Positions 24,113 through 38,657 of a DNA stretch of 64,000 nucleotides are shown one piece after another. The first letter of the stretch is position 1. The number at the start of each line of letters is the position of its first letter. The stretch spans positions 1-64,000 of the forward strand of contig CALYCZ020000141.1 in NCBI GenBank assembly GCA_944470555.2, written 5' to 3'. The translations under genes and the position numbers were made by a program. Under the pieces are notes generated by a model that was given only the letters and a program-made list of their open reading frames with translations, was not told the origin of the DNA and did no database searches. The stretch comes from Heterobilharzia americana (Eukaryota > Platyhelminthes > Trematoda > Strigeidida > Schistosomatidae).

Positions 24113-25792
24113 TTGGGAATGGAATATTTGTTATTATATTATTCGTCCGTTGGGTTGCTAATGGGACATAGGGCGTCAACAGCACGTCTCCAGTGAACTC
24201 TGTTCTCCGAAATCTTGTGAACCTGACTCCACAACAGCCCAGAAGCTCTCATTTCCTCCTCGCACGATCTCCTCCATGTCACCCTCGGACGTCCAACTCG
24301 TCGCTCCCCATCTGGGTTCCACTCGAGGGCCTGACGCGTGATGTCCCCAGTCGGCTTTCTCAGTGTATGCCCAATCCATCTCCACTTCCTTCCACTGCAT
24401 ATTTGTTGAGCGATAGGTTCTTGGTTGATTCGTTCCCAGATCTCCTTGTTGCTTATTCTTTCTGGCCATCTGATCTTCAGTAACGAGCCAGCGTAGGTAG
24501 TTGTTCATGAATGTCTGTAATTTGTTGGAAATCCCTTTCGTAACGCACCAAGTCTCTGAACCATACAGAAGCACTGACTTGACTGAAATAGTGTTGAAAA
24601 TCCGGATCTTGTTCACGCTTTGTGCTGAGTGCAGAAGATCTCCACACTGGTTTCGGGCTAATGAACGCCTGTCTTGCTTTTCCGATCCTGGCTGGCTTTG
24701 ACGTTCTCGTCTGTGCCGCCACCTGTAGTTGAAACAGTGCTGCCTAGATAGGTGGAGGCTACTTCCTTTAAGTTTCTCCTGTTGATAGTGATTAGAGCTT
24801 GTTGTTGTTGTTGATGGCGGTGGTGCGGTATCTTCATCACTTCTGTCTTCTCTATATTCACTTGAAGTCCCATCTTCGCTGCCTCTTCTGCAAATTTGTT
24901 AGCTTTTGCCTGTAGGTCTTCAAGTTTGTGTGACATCAGGCACAAGTCATCGGCGAAATCCAGACCTTCTAGGTTCTTTTCCACAGTCCAGCGTATCCCC
25001 CTCTTCTCGCTCCCCACTGTTTGCTGCATGATCCAGTCGACCACAATCAGGAATATCATGGGTGATAGTAGACGGCCTTGTTTCACTCCTGTCCTCACTT
25101 CAAAGGCATCACTGAGCTTCCCATTGTGAATTACTTGGCTGGCATGTGGCGTCTTCATATAGTTGTTGAATGAGATTGATAAAGGTTTGTGGTATTCCGT
25201 AGTATTGAAGCAGTTTCCAAATTACTTCTCTGTCGACGCTGTCAAAGGCCTTCTCAAAGTCGATAAAGTTAAGGTAGAGAGTTGACTGCTATTCTGTACT
25301 CTGTTCTATGATGATGCGAAGTGTAGCTTTGCAATTTGGTCGGCACATGATTTGTACTTCCTGAAGCCTGCCTGTTCCGGTCGTAGTTTTGAATCCAGTG
25401 CATCCTTTAGCCTCTCCAGGATGATGCGGCTTAATATTTTTCTTGCTCTGGGTGGACAGGAGAATGATTCTGCGCCAGTTCTTGCAAACACTGAGGTCTC
25501 CCTTCTTCGGGAGTTTGATAAGGTAACCCTTCTTCCAACCGCCAGGTACCTTCTCTTCCTTCCACACCTTCTACAATAGTGGTGTGAGCATGTCTGCTGT
25601 TGTCTCTGAGTCTGCTCTCAGTGCTTCTGGCGGGATCCCATCTGATCCTGCTGCTTCTCCGCATTTCAGTAGTTTTATGGCGTTCAGGACTTCGACTTTT
25701 GTTGGAGGGCCTGTGTTCACTGGTAGCTCTCTGGATAAGCTGCTGGTGGTATTTCTGGACGAAGTGCAGGTGGTGGTCGATTCAAGAGCTTT
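24113..25792 (-). mobile_element. 5'-cut RTE-clade retrotransposon (A2)
   Basis: Copy of the A1 element, cut at the same junction base and with the same frameshifts. Confidence 0.85.
24139..25792 (-). pseudogene. RTE reverse transcriptase, broken (A2)
   Basis: Same broken reading frame as A1; motifs A and C still present. Confidence 0.83.
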
Positions 25793-25807
25793 TTCTCCCA
25801 ACTAATA

Positions 25808-26148
25808 ATGATTTTGGTATCATTGGGTGTTGAAATGCTCGTAATATCAGCTGCAGCTCTGGCAGATGTTAGTGAATTCTCTGGACCTCAGTACACTGTA
25901 CTGTATATTCTTAGTACTAACAGAGCGGAGATATTTACTCCGAAATAATCTATTCGAGTGCCAAGCTTGGTGGGATCGTCAAGTACCTTCCACCAGATTA
26001 TAGTGAAGTAGAAATAAATGAATATGTAGTTTTAGAACGCAAGTGTAGTCAAGGAGGAGAACTTTCATCGGACTGCGTAGGTCTTCATAGATCACACATT
26101 CTTGGTATGTGTCACAGAAATGCAATGAAAGACATTCTCAGTGGATAA
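25808..26148 (+). CDS. Doubtful small two-exon ORF, copy in A3
   Basis: Copy of the ORF at 791-1131, also placed directly after the RTE junction, so any original promoter is lost. Confidence 0.2.
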
Positions 26149-26786
26149 AGGATAGGTGAGAATAGTCTATCGGACCTGTTGTAGGAAAGTAGCTAAAAAC
26201 AGTTATTGTGGTGTACACAACCCAGTCGAAATCCCCACGGCGCCAGATGGGTAGTATGAGAAAAACGGGCAAGAAAGACAAGGGGTTTTGCAACATTTCA
26301 CATGTTTCTTATCAGTTTGCCCCACATTTTATTCACCTAGCTTCGCGTCCGGTGAATAACTCCGAGTTGCTGACGGTTCACTCCTCTCTTTTCAGTCTTG
26401 TGGTCTGTCTTGAGTTTCTCTGCGGAAATGTTGACTGGGAGATATTTGAAAGTCCTACATGCCATAATCTGGAAAGGGGTTACTTTCATTATTGTTCACT
26501 GAAAGCACTTCATTAGCCAGACAACTGGAGTGCACGCAAACAACTTTGGAATTATGTGAAGTCGTCATAGAAAGTTCACAAGACCTTTAACGAATTCACT
26601 TAAGGTTATGATATAGTTGGATGTGGATAAATGACAATACAAACAGACAGTTAATGTAAGACATCGCTCAGAAGTACATCAGTTCAAGTCGCTACACTTT
26701 ACAGCAGTATGCAAAGAACAAGTGGTATTGTCTTAGGAGTTATTTCGCAATCAAGGTTACTGAAAATGTTCGGAATTTAAAAACCG

Positions 26787-27127
26787 TAGACGAGTGAATA
26801 CATCTGTGCCACTGTGACCGATTACCAGTCATTTCGCTGAGAACCCTCAACCATTGATTCCTATCGTCTTGGGGACCCCTGCCTGGTAGACTACATCACG
26901 GCTCAGACCGACAGTCAGGGATTTCATTGACTGATGCCACGTCTTGGTCTGGTCACCTGTAACCCTCTTTCAATATAATCCAGCTTCTGCTAGCATGGTA
27001 CGTTGAGGTAGATGGTGGCTTGGCACTTCAGTCGCTGAAAGTTCACAAACTCATCGATGGACTTGTCTGCCTTATCTGGTGCCCTCTTTCTGACCTTGAC
27101 ATAGCTAGCATGAAGATTCAACCATGC
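26787..27127 (-). mobile_element. Decayed non-LTR retroelement tail (A3)
   Basis: Copy of the relic at 1770-2110, with the same frameshift and stops. Confidence 0.5.
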
Positions 27128-29976
27128 ATGAGCAATGCAATGAAGACATGGCATCACTAAAAAAATATCGGCAATACCAAAACTTCTGTAAAACGGTTTC
27201 AGTCCACTTAAATCCAGTTGCTAAACTAAATCTCATGTACTTACCCTGAGAATTTATGGGGTTACAATGGAGAAGAACGCCTAATTCGGGATACTCTAGA
27301 GAAGCATGCTTAACGTTAAATTCACGTTCTCAGCCGGTTGTAATAATAAATCACTGGTTGAGTCGTGCAATGTTGAAGCTATTCCATAGTCCTATGATGA
27401 AGTTTTGAGTGAACAATGCATTTTCCGATGACTTAGTTTTCTTAACAAATATCTGCGTGTATCATGTTTTTGTGATACCATTATTTTATGACAAGCATCG
27501 ATACTATTACGTAGCTAGTATGTTTTACTTCCGTGGGTATGCAGTTTTGCTGGATAAATTTATCTGAGCGACTTTACACATGGTATGGCACGCACGGAGT
27601 TGTATCAGAAGTTTCCTTCTGATCAACAACCCATGCATCTGTTCATCAGGGGTGGGTATCAACATGTTCATAAAACGGAACATATAGACTTGTTTGGAAC
27701 ATTTGTAGTGATACACAAACGGAATGGCATGATTTAGATTAAAGCGCTACTTCTAAGAGCTGTCAGCACAACCAAATGGACTCTAGTTTTACTTCATTTC
27801 ACCACAGGGTATTCGAGACTGGTCCTGGTGAACTTCCCACTAGTTGTCGATAGCTAAGTCACGGTTTGTCTTTGTTGCATACTAATCGATACTCAGATCT
27901 GGTTGATCGTCCAGAGTATATCCCGAATGCGTAGATCGTGAGCTACTTACCGTGTCAAATGTTTGGTTTTTATGTGTGGTTAGCAGTACAAACCTGATGA
28001 TGACAGTACCCGTTTTGTGAAAAATGATAGGACGGTATTACGAGGTGTCACCCGTGAGTGTCCTACCAGTGAATCTGAAGTGTGACATAGTCATACTGGA
28101 GCACTCACCATCCATCTTGTATATTGTTGAGAGATATCGCCTCAGGATAGCTCACTGTTGCAAAACCAACTTTGTATACTGACAACTTGGTGAAGGGTAT
28201 TCCGCTAGGCTGTGATGAAAGGAGAATTATAATTTAATGTGCGAGCGTAAAAATTTACTGTGTTCTTACATCAGATAACACGTAGTCTGGACAATGGATC
28301 GGTCGGCGACCGAGCACTAGTCACAACACGGATTTAGTGTTGTACTTGCGAAGACTGATTGGAACTATACATGTTGGAAGTGCAAAGGGGTTATTTAGTT
28401 GCAGCTGGACGGAGTGTGCGGTTTATGAGGATACCTGAACGATGAGTTTCCGAGATACAACCCTGCTAAACATACGTCCAGAGTTCTACCTAAATTGTTT
28501 CGTGTGCTAGGCCATCAGGTTCATGCATCACTTATCAAAGGGAATGGTAGTGCGAGTGGTGACCTGTGAGACAAACGTGCTTGGAAATAACTAGGTGAAT
28601 CGTTGAAGATGTTGATCAATTTATGTGGCTAAACATATGGAAAAGGTTATCAGCTCTTTCACAGTTAAAGAAACGAAAACGAGGATATGTATGATTCAGG
28701 AATGGTTCGGAATAAGAAAAATCTGCTTCACGTTTATTGTTGTGTTTTCTGGGCTGGATGGTTTAGCGGTGAAACTTTCATCGTCACCCTAGACACCATG
28801 ATCAGCACAAACTCCAGAAGCAAGTGAGTTGCAAGGAATTCTCTGTAATCAACGTAGTAAGTTGTCCAGGTGATCTCGGGTTTGATCGGCGTTTTCTTTC
28901 GTAATACTATTATTGTCAGCATTCGTATTTCGACTGCTTCCTGTCAATCCAAACTTGAAATGAATCTCAGATTATAACTAGGGAATTTCGGATGTAATGA
29001 TTGATGTCTTCTCTAGGCTAATCGAATAATATCTGCGACCGGTATATCCCCTAACCATATTAGAAAGTGAACTGAAATACTTGAAGATCATCGTACACTG
29101 ACTGTTTTAGGGAGGGGAGTGTCAGAAAGGTGAAAACTAACAGCAAGCAACAAAGATGGTAAATTCCCGCATCTCGTTTCTATGAGTTTCTGAATAGCTT
29201 GAAACCCAGCACGAACTTCAGATGCCATGTGATTATTCAGCTTGTGGCTTAGCTGTGGTCATATATACTTGGTGATGTTACTTAATGGTTTTTAAAAGGT
29301 GTCTCTGTGGCAACAAGTATGTTGATATGATGTAATGTGGGTTCTTCACGTACATTACATGCGTTAATGTTCATACTGGAGGTTTCAAAATGGGCGTATA
29401 ATGTACCCGAAAGGAGGCGAGAGATATTTTCTATATGTAAGTGTAAGAAGTATCTTAGTTACGGAAAGCATAGAAGGGATCTAGGGAAAGTACGACTATG
29501 GAGTTAAAACTGGTGGTTTAGCGGATGAATAGGACGTTATACGTAGGAAGCATGGAAGTTCGTTTGTGATTCAGTGTTCGGTTCAGGTTGAAGCAGTTTA
29601 ATGACACCCATGAAGCTCACTATGGTAGGTATGCAGCCGGGTAGAACTAGGTAGTGGAAAGTCAAACTCAATTGACAGCCGTTTTGAAAAATTCTGGTGT
29701 GAAGATTTTGATGATGGACTGACTTTGAGTGTTCGTGCTAATCGCTTCGTCGGATTAGATTATACCAATGGGGTAACGTTTCGTCTGTAGGAGGAGGTTA
29801 TGGTCTGTAGAAGTAGATATTAAAAACCATTGAGTATCTTTCGAAAGTTTTTCCTAGGCTGATTTGTTAAAATCCATCAACTGCATTTTCATTAGATCTA
29901 GTTCTATGCTTAAAGGTTTGTTGGAATAGTTGGACTTCATTGAGTATCAGTTTTCGCATGATGTTGAATCTGATGG

Positions 29977-32092
29977 ATGTTCTTCACTTTATTTGTTCCG
30001 TTTTTACGAATGCCTATTATGACTCAAAGAATGACGCACTGTTCTATGTCGGAAATAAGTGAACAAGGTTTGTGCACTTCTTCAATAGAGACTACGCAGA
30101 TGATGTCTTTCACTGATGAACGTTTTAGCCAAAATGCCAATGTGTGCAAAATCGAATATACTCACTTTGGTGAATTTTATGTTTGCACATTGTGTAACGT
30201 AAAGTGCACTGGAAGGAAACCCTTTCTACAGCATATATATGGATCAGTTCACAAAAGGAACTCCAATTCAAGTGAGACTCTAATTCCATATCATGATTTC
30301 TTCTGTAGACACATTTTTCGGAAATGAATGCAACGCGAACTTGAACTCTCTTGAGCAGTACGTCCCACATTGCAATGGATTGGGACATGAACGGAACGTA
30401 CTTCCATCCTCTGAACGTTTGACTTCTGGACAAGGTTGCACCCAGCAAGGATCTGTTGGAGACAATGACGCTTCCTACTTTTGTACACCTTGTAGTCTTC
30501 AGTGTTCTTCTAAGAAACAACTGGATTGTCACTTGTTAGGTAGGAAACATGTAAGACGGTGCAGCAGACAAACAGCGTATTCGCCTGTTCAGCGGTCGGA
30601 CAACGTTGTGTTGCAATCACAATCGAATCAGCTTGTTGACCTAGTGCAAGATTTTTCACAAATGCATACTTCGATGGAGTCAGCAGTTGGAAATTCGAAC
30701 AACTCAACTAATGCAGAAATGGTTCCCTTTATTAGAAAGATCACAGAACTTGAGTCGAGACTCATATCAACGACTGGTGTTTCTCTGGTGTTTTCATCAC
30801 TGTCATTTTGCTCACTTCCTCCATGTCAGCAACAAATGGACACAGATGACGCAGTCAGAGCATCTCTTCAACAAAGCACTTGTGACTCATATGAAAGCGA
30901 ACACTTTTGTAGACACACTGCTTGTGTCTTAGTGCGATCATTGCAGGTGAGTTGGTGTTTTGCCACGATTATTTTTTTAGATCTTATTTACACTAGACAA
31001 ACAACAATTGTATGTTCTTGAGTAATAATAAATGACAACCGAATAAGGTTGCAAGTCCATGATCATGTGCACGTTGGCGTACTGCTCTGTAGGTTAACAT
31101 CTGTGTGAAATTTGACTATATCAGGCTGGCAAAGTTGACTAAACAGAGCATATTTCGGTTTCATGAATCACTGGTAGATAAATAAATCCTTGCATATATC
31201 CACACGATGGTTAAATGAGAAATCGGGGTGGGTTTCTTTGTGGGAAACTGGGAGGATTTCTTCGAGTGCTTCTCGCGTTTTGAATTTTTGGAGGAAGCAT
31301 CTCTTCTCTAATGATGACAAACTTACTAGAGAGAATTATGCATGCATCACCGAAAGAGAAGCATTTCTTACACGAAACGTTTTGTTATATACAACGAAGC
31401 ATATGTTTCAACACGGTAGATCATAGTTTTGTACCGTTTTTAATGATCCTGTTTCACATGCTTCAATATTCAAAATGCAAAGCATATTTGTGACCGTGTT
31501 TAGAGTTAGTCGTTTTCCTATTTCGTCTTCTGCTCTGATATGTTATTAAAATGAGTTGGGAAGCAAAAGTTCATTCTGAGTTGTTTTGTTTTGGATTGTT
31601 GTGTATCTCGAGAAAGTTGTAATCAACATGAGTACGATGGACATTTCATATAGTTTACCTAAAAGTACAAATGTCTGCTACCAAGGTGAAATATCGTATT
31701 CTGCTTTGCAATAAGATGAATTATTGTATTGGTAAATGTTTGTTGGTGGACATTTTAGGTTTTGCGTGAAACAGGCTTAATGTCGAAGCCACGTGTATGT
31801 TATACAAATGGCACTAAATACGCGCCACTTCACCTTTCTAACGATTGTCAGGCTGTTGTGAAAGCATTGTGCTTATTCACTAGGAATTCAACTAGTCAAT
31901 TTTAAAACAGCAGTAAACTTGTGTTAACTATTGTCATCTGAGGTTCTGAAGTCAAACAAGTTTTTTTCGAACGCTAAATTAAGCTAAATGGTATGCTTTT
32001 CATTGCAGACTCCATCTAACGAGACATGTTTGTGCCCTATAGATATGAACTATAGCACAGAACTTAACTATCGATTCTCATTCCACGAATAG
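29977..32092 (+). CDS. Two-finger U1-type zinc-finger gene (A3)
   Basis: Third copy, with exons 29977-30271, 30309-30946 and 32009-32092. The predicted protein appears identical to that of A1: two C-x2-C-x12-H-x5-H fingers, a 37-nt intron between them and a short last exon. Confidence 0.65.
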
Positions 32093-33132
32093 CCCGAGAC
32101 TGAACACTTCTGGTCAGGTTTGGGACAGGATAAGGCAGTGGTGCATCCCCACTGTTTCTAGTGATTTCCAAGTTGTTGCCTATGTCATTCGATCTGGATT
32201 TCCCTATTTTACTACAGAGCACGTAATTTGAAGGTCGTCCAATGCCTAACTTAGGAGTGAGACAACATCTTCATCGATGAATACTTTCTTTTGGGAAGGC
32301 AAGTAATCACTTTCAAATTTCGTATATTTCTTCATCATGTAGCCTATCCATACTTCGGTTTGTATATGCACAATCAATACTTCACTACTCATGTTGTTTT
32401 TCCTTTGGAGTTTGACAACCTAAGCAACTGTTCAATGTGTAGGGTTACCTAATCACATAGACCTAGTTCCAACCACTGAGTTACGCCTTCGGCTTGTGTC
32501 CTACCTAGCAACTTGTGGACAGTCAGGTTATACTTCTACAGTTACGCACTAAGTGGGGTCGAAAGTTTGAAGGTAATTTGTGAGTTGTAGTGTTGTGTGG
32601 TGTCTTTATTTCTCTCCTCTTATGGGTATTTGTTAAAGTAGTAGATAAAGGCGTAAGTGGTGAAAAAGGATAAATGCCGATTCTCTGAAACCAAGTAAAA
32701 AGGTGTTTCCCTCTGTCCATTGTGATAGATTCTGCATCAATCATCAGGGATCTATGAGTAGACGTTCTTTGCAATTTGTGGAATTATGGTGTGAAGTGTT
32801 GGTGGTGGTTGCAGACTTTTGAGCTCAATGGTTTTTATTTATCAGTGGAATTATTTTTAAACTTTAGAGTAGAATTCTTCTTGGACAGAACCGTAGTTCG
32901 CTGACTAATTCACTAACAAATTAGCGAGAATGTGTGCGCATGACTTCGGTCCACGGAATGTAAAGAACGAAGTGTTTGATTCTGGTAAATACCCACAGTG
33001 ATACATGTCAGTACACGCGTCTTGTATTTTCCCTTATTTCTCCAAGATAATGCGCCGATGATTTTGGGCACTCTCAATGCGGCATATCATCGATCCGAGT
33101 ATTTTGTTCACATCCATCTTTTGTGCACTTTG

Positions 33133-33161
33133 TATATATATATATATATTTATATATATAT
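33133..33161. repeat. AT microsatellite with TTT interruption (A3)
   Basis: Same total length as A1, but one A is T, giving a TTT interruption in the middle. Confidence 0.95.
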
Positions 33162-34377
33162 TCTTCTTTTTTAGTTTTATGAAAAGAGTCTATGTGAAAA
33201 TCTTGGTGATCGAGATTGACCAGTTTGTGAACTTGTGTGGTTGGCTCTAACTGGATTAGCATTAGAATCCGTCGAAATTTTCTGTATATGAGAATAAAAC
33301 TTTTAAAAAAATTCTTGATCCATTTGTGTCAGTTAAAAATTGAACATCCCATTATACTAAATATCATAATCATTATTTCACTGGGTGTTATATTGTTCAT
33401 TAACTGTTCAGAAAAACTGTATTCACACCTGGAACTTTCGTTTATAGTTTCAGAAATGGGAGACGTAAACACCGTATGTGCATTATTTGTATTCATTTCC
33501 ACATTTTCTACTTGACGTATGGGTAAATGTAGGTCTCAATTTAATATTGATTTACTGGTGAAGTACTTTCGTGTTTTGTCAACTGGTTTGTATCTCTCAA
33601 TGCATGAAGAATCATATGCTCGTACAGCTGACGATGAGTTTAATAGTGTGCGTCAATTGGCAAGTAACTAGTTTTCGTCAGAGGTGCGTCCAAGAGTAGC
33701 ATGTTTATTCTATCGAATGGGGTATGTAATAGCATGAATGGAATTGTGAACCCACTAGTGCATTATCTCATGATGTGGTGGTCGGAGGTGTGACAACTTG
33801 TACTTTTATGCAGTAATCCCAAGCTATTTGTTTATATTGTCTGTCTTGTGACGAGAGCAATAACTGAGCTTTTGACTTATAAGCTGTGCGGAGTTTTGAA
33901 TTTGATATCGAGGAATAAGCAAATTTTTCGTCTGACACGGAACTGAGTGTGTAAAGTGTCCTTCTGTGTATTTTGGTTTGAGTTCATTTTTGTCTGGGGT
34001 TTGCGGCAGTTCCTCAGGGCGTAACTGGAGACAATGATAATAGCTCCATTTATCGGTTGCTGATGTGAGGTAACACGTTACTGTTATATGAGTAATCAAC
34101 GGTGTTGTAATAATAGCAGGTCATACTAAATATGACCCGTGCGCGGGGAAATAGCGCGAATAAACAGTTCAGATGTATACAAAATTGTAAGTGTGGAATA
34201 TGAGGGATATCCGAGTGGTCCGTTATGTGTGACAATGAAGTATGGTATAGAACCATGCACTGTATCTACTTACATTGGAATTGGCTGTTCGACTAAGTGG
34301 ACATTGACGCAGTAGGCGGCTAGCCACACTTATAGTATTTGGACAAATCCTGTCAGGCTGCCTAAACATCTATAGAA

Positions 34378-34445
34378 TTCGCCGGGATTCGAACTACCCA
34401 ACCCACTAATCAGAAGTCGAGTGCCTAGACCAATGAACCACATGT
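34378..34445 (-). mobile_element. tRNA-like module (A3)
   Basis: Copy of the module at 9361-9428, same boxes. Confidence 0.5.
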
Positions 34446-36044
34446 GAACAAGGCACTTATGCCCGAGCGTCGACTATTTATTGCCTAGCTGTTTAAAAGA
34501 TGCTTTGCGACTGCGATCTACTTTACTGTATGAGTTACAAATAAATAGGAAGGAAAGCTAGCTTACATAAGATTTATTTCTTTGAATAGGTAGCCCCATG
34601 TTCACCGCGCATTGACCCACTGTGGTTAGTGTCAGACAAGAAGTCAGAAGGAAGCTTGTGATAAACAACTGGAAGCTATGATGACTGACTTTCCGACACT
34701 CATAATACCTATAAGCTAGCATCAATTGGTGGTCAAGCGATGTACTTAGCCACTGAACGGAAATAACCACAAAAAATGTTGTCTGCACTAGGACTTCGTC
34801 AAGTTTACAACAAGGAAAACTCCGCTATCGGAATTTTTTGAGCACTCAAGTCCCGTCAGATCAGGATCAACCTTCAGCATTGCCTTCTAATGTTTATTCA
34901 CATCTCGCATGCTATATTCCTACATCATGTTTAGGTTTTCTCCAGCTCTTGATAACAGGTCGATTTCTTAAAAGGGAATGTTTTCCTGGAACTGCACTGT
35001 GGGCCACACGTTGGACTTTCAATGTCTGAACCCTCCATCAAATCGTCTGGTAAGCTCGGCTAGCTAAGGTGTATAGTTCACCGCTTCACTGGGTCGCAGT
35101 TGCCCATTCGCTGTTCAGTTGAATTGTACTGTGGGGTAGGTTAGGCAAATAGGCACTTTCGGAATCCCAGGTGAGCAAGCAAACAATGGTGATCACCTGT
35201 TAAAAGTGTACTTGTAGAACCCTTTATGTCTGAGTAGCACCAACATCGAAGATGACAATGTGGCATCCACCCACCTCAACTCTTTTGTGGATTGGTATAC
35301 GATTTTGCTACCAGTGACCCCTTGAAGGGAAGGATTGAAGACTGCGACTCCTTCTAGAGTTTGTTTTGACGGGCATTAGACTTATATGTATGCCTGTGAA
35401 ATGTACGACAGAGAGAAGATTGATCAATAATGAAAAGGTGAATGTTCTAGAAATAAATCATGTGGTTTAATGCTGTAGAGTGGTGGAATGAAATCGTGTG
35501 TACCAAAGTCTCAAGGAACCCAGAATGAGACGGGGTGACTGATAGTGAACATTCCAGTCATGGGGTATGATATAGTGTTTCCACTTTGTAGGTTTGTGCT
35601 TTTTTTTATAGTCGAGTATTGTGTTCTGTAATGTCAATTCTGCTAAATCCCTTCTGTTGCCTTTACTAAAGTTGATGTTCATGTTCATTCAACCATCTGT
35701 CTTTCTATTTCTTCATACTAGACTTTAAAATACGTAGATCGGTCCAAATGATATTATAATTTAAACCATACGCATCAGTGTGGACTGACCTACAGTTAAT
35801 GTCTATGTTCGCTAAGTCTGATTTCGAGTGATCTTGAGGTTTGGACCTATGTAATTAATGGGGTAGTCAGTGTAATACATTGCATATAGTGCTCATTTGT
35901 TGTTAATCAGATTCATTAGTTTGCGAACGGTTTGAACACCAGATTTTATGAGATTTCTTTCATTATAATTTGACTGTCTGAGACGGCCGTAGTTCCGCAA
36001 ACTAGTATTTATACCGTTATGACTGAAGGTGGAATGAAAATCTG

Positions 36045-36121
36045 AACTGTAGCGGGATACGAACCACCGACCATCGGGTTTCCGGCCCGATACTCTACCA
36101 ACTGAACTACAAGGTCCGACT
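36045..36121 (-). mobile_element. Second tRNA-like module (A3)
   Basis: Copy of the module at 11028-11104. Confidence 0.5.
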
Positions 36122-36621
36122 GCTGAATGGATTTTTATTTTACTTCAATCACCATGAGTTTTACCCATGTCAGCAGTCGAGGACTTGCGTCTCAAGCTGG
36201 TGAACAAAATCTCGCATCTTCTGATTAGGACACGGAAACCTTATTTAATCGAGTGCTGTTGCACAATTAGAAGGGATTCTTTTCGAAAACGAGTCGTTAG
36301 AAGGACTTGGAGATTTCATATGATTGAGAAATGAATCTCTCAGGATGTGTAGGATGGTTTTCAACCAATGCAACACCAAAGTTACCAGGGTGTTTTCTTT
36401 ACAAAGGTTCTTTGATAGACATCAAGCGTTGAAGTATTCTGGTTTCTCCCGGTGAACTGCAGATCGGCAACTTTCCAAGGCTACTGAATTCTATGGCAAC
36501 AAAGTCAAAATGTAATGAATGATTACATTGTGGTTAATAATAACAGGATAATCAGGAAGTCAAATTTACCTTCCAACCGATGAAAGCCAAAAATCTGTAA
36601 TCAGTGGAATTCTTTGCATTA

Positions 36622-38301
36622 TTGGGAATGGAATATTTGTTATTATATTATTCGTCCGTTGGGTTGCTAATGGGACATAGGGCGTCAACAGCACGTCTCC
36701 AGTGAACTCTGTTCTCCGAAATCTTGTGAACCTGACTCCACAACAGCCCAGAAGCTCTCATTTCCTCCTCGCACGATCTCCTCCATGTCACCCTCGGACG
36801 TCCAACTCGTCGCTCCCCATCTGGGTTCCACTCGAGGGCCTGACGCGTGATGTCCCCAGTCGGCTTTCTCAGTGTATGCCCAATCCATCTCCACTTCCTT
36901 CCACTGCATATTTGTTGAGCGATAGGTTCTTGGTTGATTCGTTCCCAGATCTCCTTGTTGCTTATTCTTTCTGGCCATCTGATCTTCAGTAACGAGCCAG
37001 CGTAGGTAGTTGTTCATGAATGTCTGTAATTTGTTGGAAATCCCTTTCGTAACGCACCAAGTCTCTGAACCATACAGAAGCACTGACTTGACTGAAATAG
37101 TGTTGAAAATCCGGATCTTGTTCACGCTTTGTGCTGAGTGCAGAAGATCTCCACACTGGTTTCGGGCTAATGAACGCCTGTCTTGCTTTTCCGATCCTGG
37201 CTGGCTTTGACGTTCTCGTCTGTGCCGCCACCTGTAGTTGAAACAGTGCTGCCTAGATAGGTGGAGGCTACTTCCTTTAAGTTTCTCCTGTTGATAGTGA
37301 TTAGAGCTTGTTGTTGTTGTTGATGGCGGTGGTGCGGTATCTTCATCACTTCTGTCTTCTCTATATTCACTTGAAGTCCCATCTTCGCTGCCTCTTCTGC
37401 AAATTTGTTAGCTTTTGCCTGTAGGTCTTCAAGTTTGTGTGACATCAGGCACAAGTCATCGGCGAAATCCAGACCTTCTAGGTTCTTTTCCACAGTCCAG
37501 CGTATCCCCCTCTTCTCGCTCCCCACTGTTTGCTGCATGATCCAGTCGACCACAATCAGGAATATCATGGGTGATAGTAGACGGCCTTGTTTCACTCCTG
37601 TCCTCACTTCAAAGGCATCACTGAGCTTCCCATTGTGAATTACTTGGCTGGCATGTGGCGTCTTCATATAGTTGTTGAATGAGATTGATAAAGGTTTGTG
37701 GTATTCCGTAGTATTGAAGCAGTTTCCAAATTACTTCTCTGTCGACGCTGTCAAAGGCCTTCTCAAAGTCGATAAAGTTAAGGTAGAGAGTTGACTGCTA
37801 TTCTGTACTCTGTTCTATGATGATGCGAAGTGTAGCTTTGCAATTTGGTCGGCACATGATTTGTACTTCCTGAAGCCTGCCTGTTCCGGTCGTAGTTTTG
37901 AATCCAGTGCATCCTTTAGCCTCTCCAGGATGATGCGGCTTAATATTTTTCTTGCTCTGGGTGGACAGGAGAATGATTCTGCGCCAGTTCTTGCAAACAC
38001 TGAGGTCTCCCTTCTTCGGGAGTTTGATAAGGTAACCCTTCTTCCAACCGCCAGGTACCTTCTCTTCCTTCCACACCTTCTACAATAGTGGTGTGAGCAT
38101 GTCTGCTGTTGTCTCTGAGTCTGCTCTCAGTGCTTCTGGCGGGATCCCATCTGATCCTGCTGCTTCTCCGCATTTCAGTAGTTTTATGGCGTTCAGGACT
38201 TCGACTTTTGTTGGAGGGCCTGTGTTCACTGGTAGCTCTCTGGATAAGCTGCTGGTGGTATTTCTGGACGAAGTGCAGGTGGTGGTCGATTCAAGAGCTT
38301 T
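36622..38301 (-). mobile_element. 5'-cut RTE-clade retrotransposon (A3)
   Basis: Copy of the A1 element, cut at the same junction base. Confidence 0.85.
36648..38301 (-). pseudogene. RTE reverse transcriptase, broken (A3)
   Basis: Same broken reading frame as A1; motifs A and C still present. Confidence 0.83.
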
Positions 38302-38316
38302 TTCTCCCAACTAATA

Positions 38317-38657
38317 ATGATTTTGGTATCATTGGGTGTTGAAATGCTCGTAATATCAGCTGCAGCTCTGGCAGATGTTAGTGAATTCTCTGGACCTCAG
38401 TACACTGTACTGTATATTCTTAGTACTAACAGAGCGGAGATATTTACTCCGAAATAATCTATTCGAGTGCCAAGCTTGGTGGGATCGTCAAGTACCTTCC
38501 ACCAGATTATAGTGAAGTAGAAATAAATGAATATGTAGTTTTAGAACGCAAGTGTAGTCAAGGAGGAGAACTTTCATCGGACTGCGTAGGTCTTCATAGA
38601 TCACACATTCTTGGTATGTGTCACAGAAATGCAATGAAAGACATTCTCAGTGGATAA
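38317..38657 (+). CDS. Doubtful small two-exon ORF, copy in A4
   Basis: Copy of the ORF at 791-1131 after the A3/A4 RTE junction. No sequence difference from the other copies was noticed. Confidence 0.2.

Larger units (their letters stand above)
13285..25792 (+). repeat. 12.5-kb tandem unit A2
   Basis: Second copy, 12508 bp. It is one base shorter because of GGGGTACAATGG near 14750. It differs from A1, A3 and A4 mainly within about 18215-19905, where I count around 18 substitutions or compensating indels. Outside that stretch it is nearly identical to the others. It shares the uninterrupted AT microsatellite with A1. Confidence 0.95.
25793..38301 (+). repeat. 12.5-kb tandem unit A3
   Basis: Third copy, 12509 bp. 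It shares the variant GGGGTTACAATGG (near 27258) and the TTT-interrupted AT microsatellite (33133-33161) with A4, so A3 and A4 look most closely related. Its RTE end carries the A-type bases near 38234-38262. Confidence 0.95.
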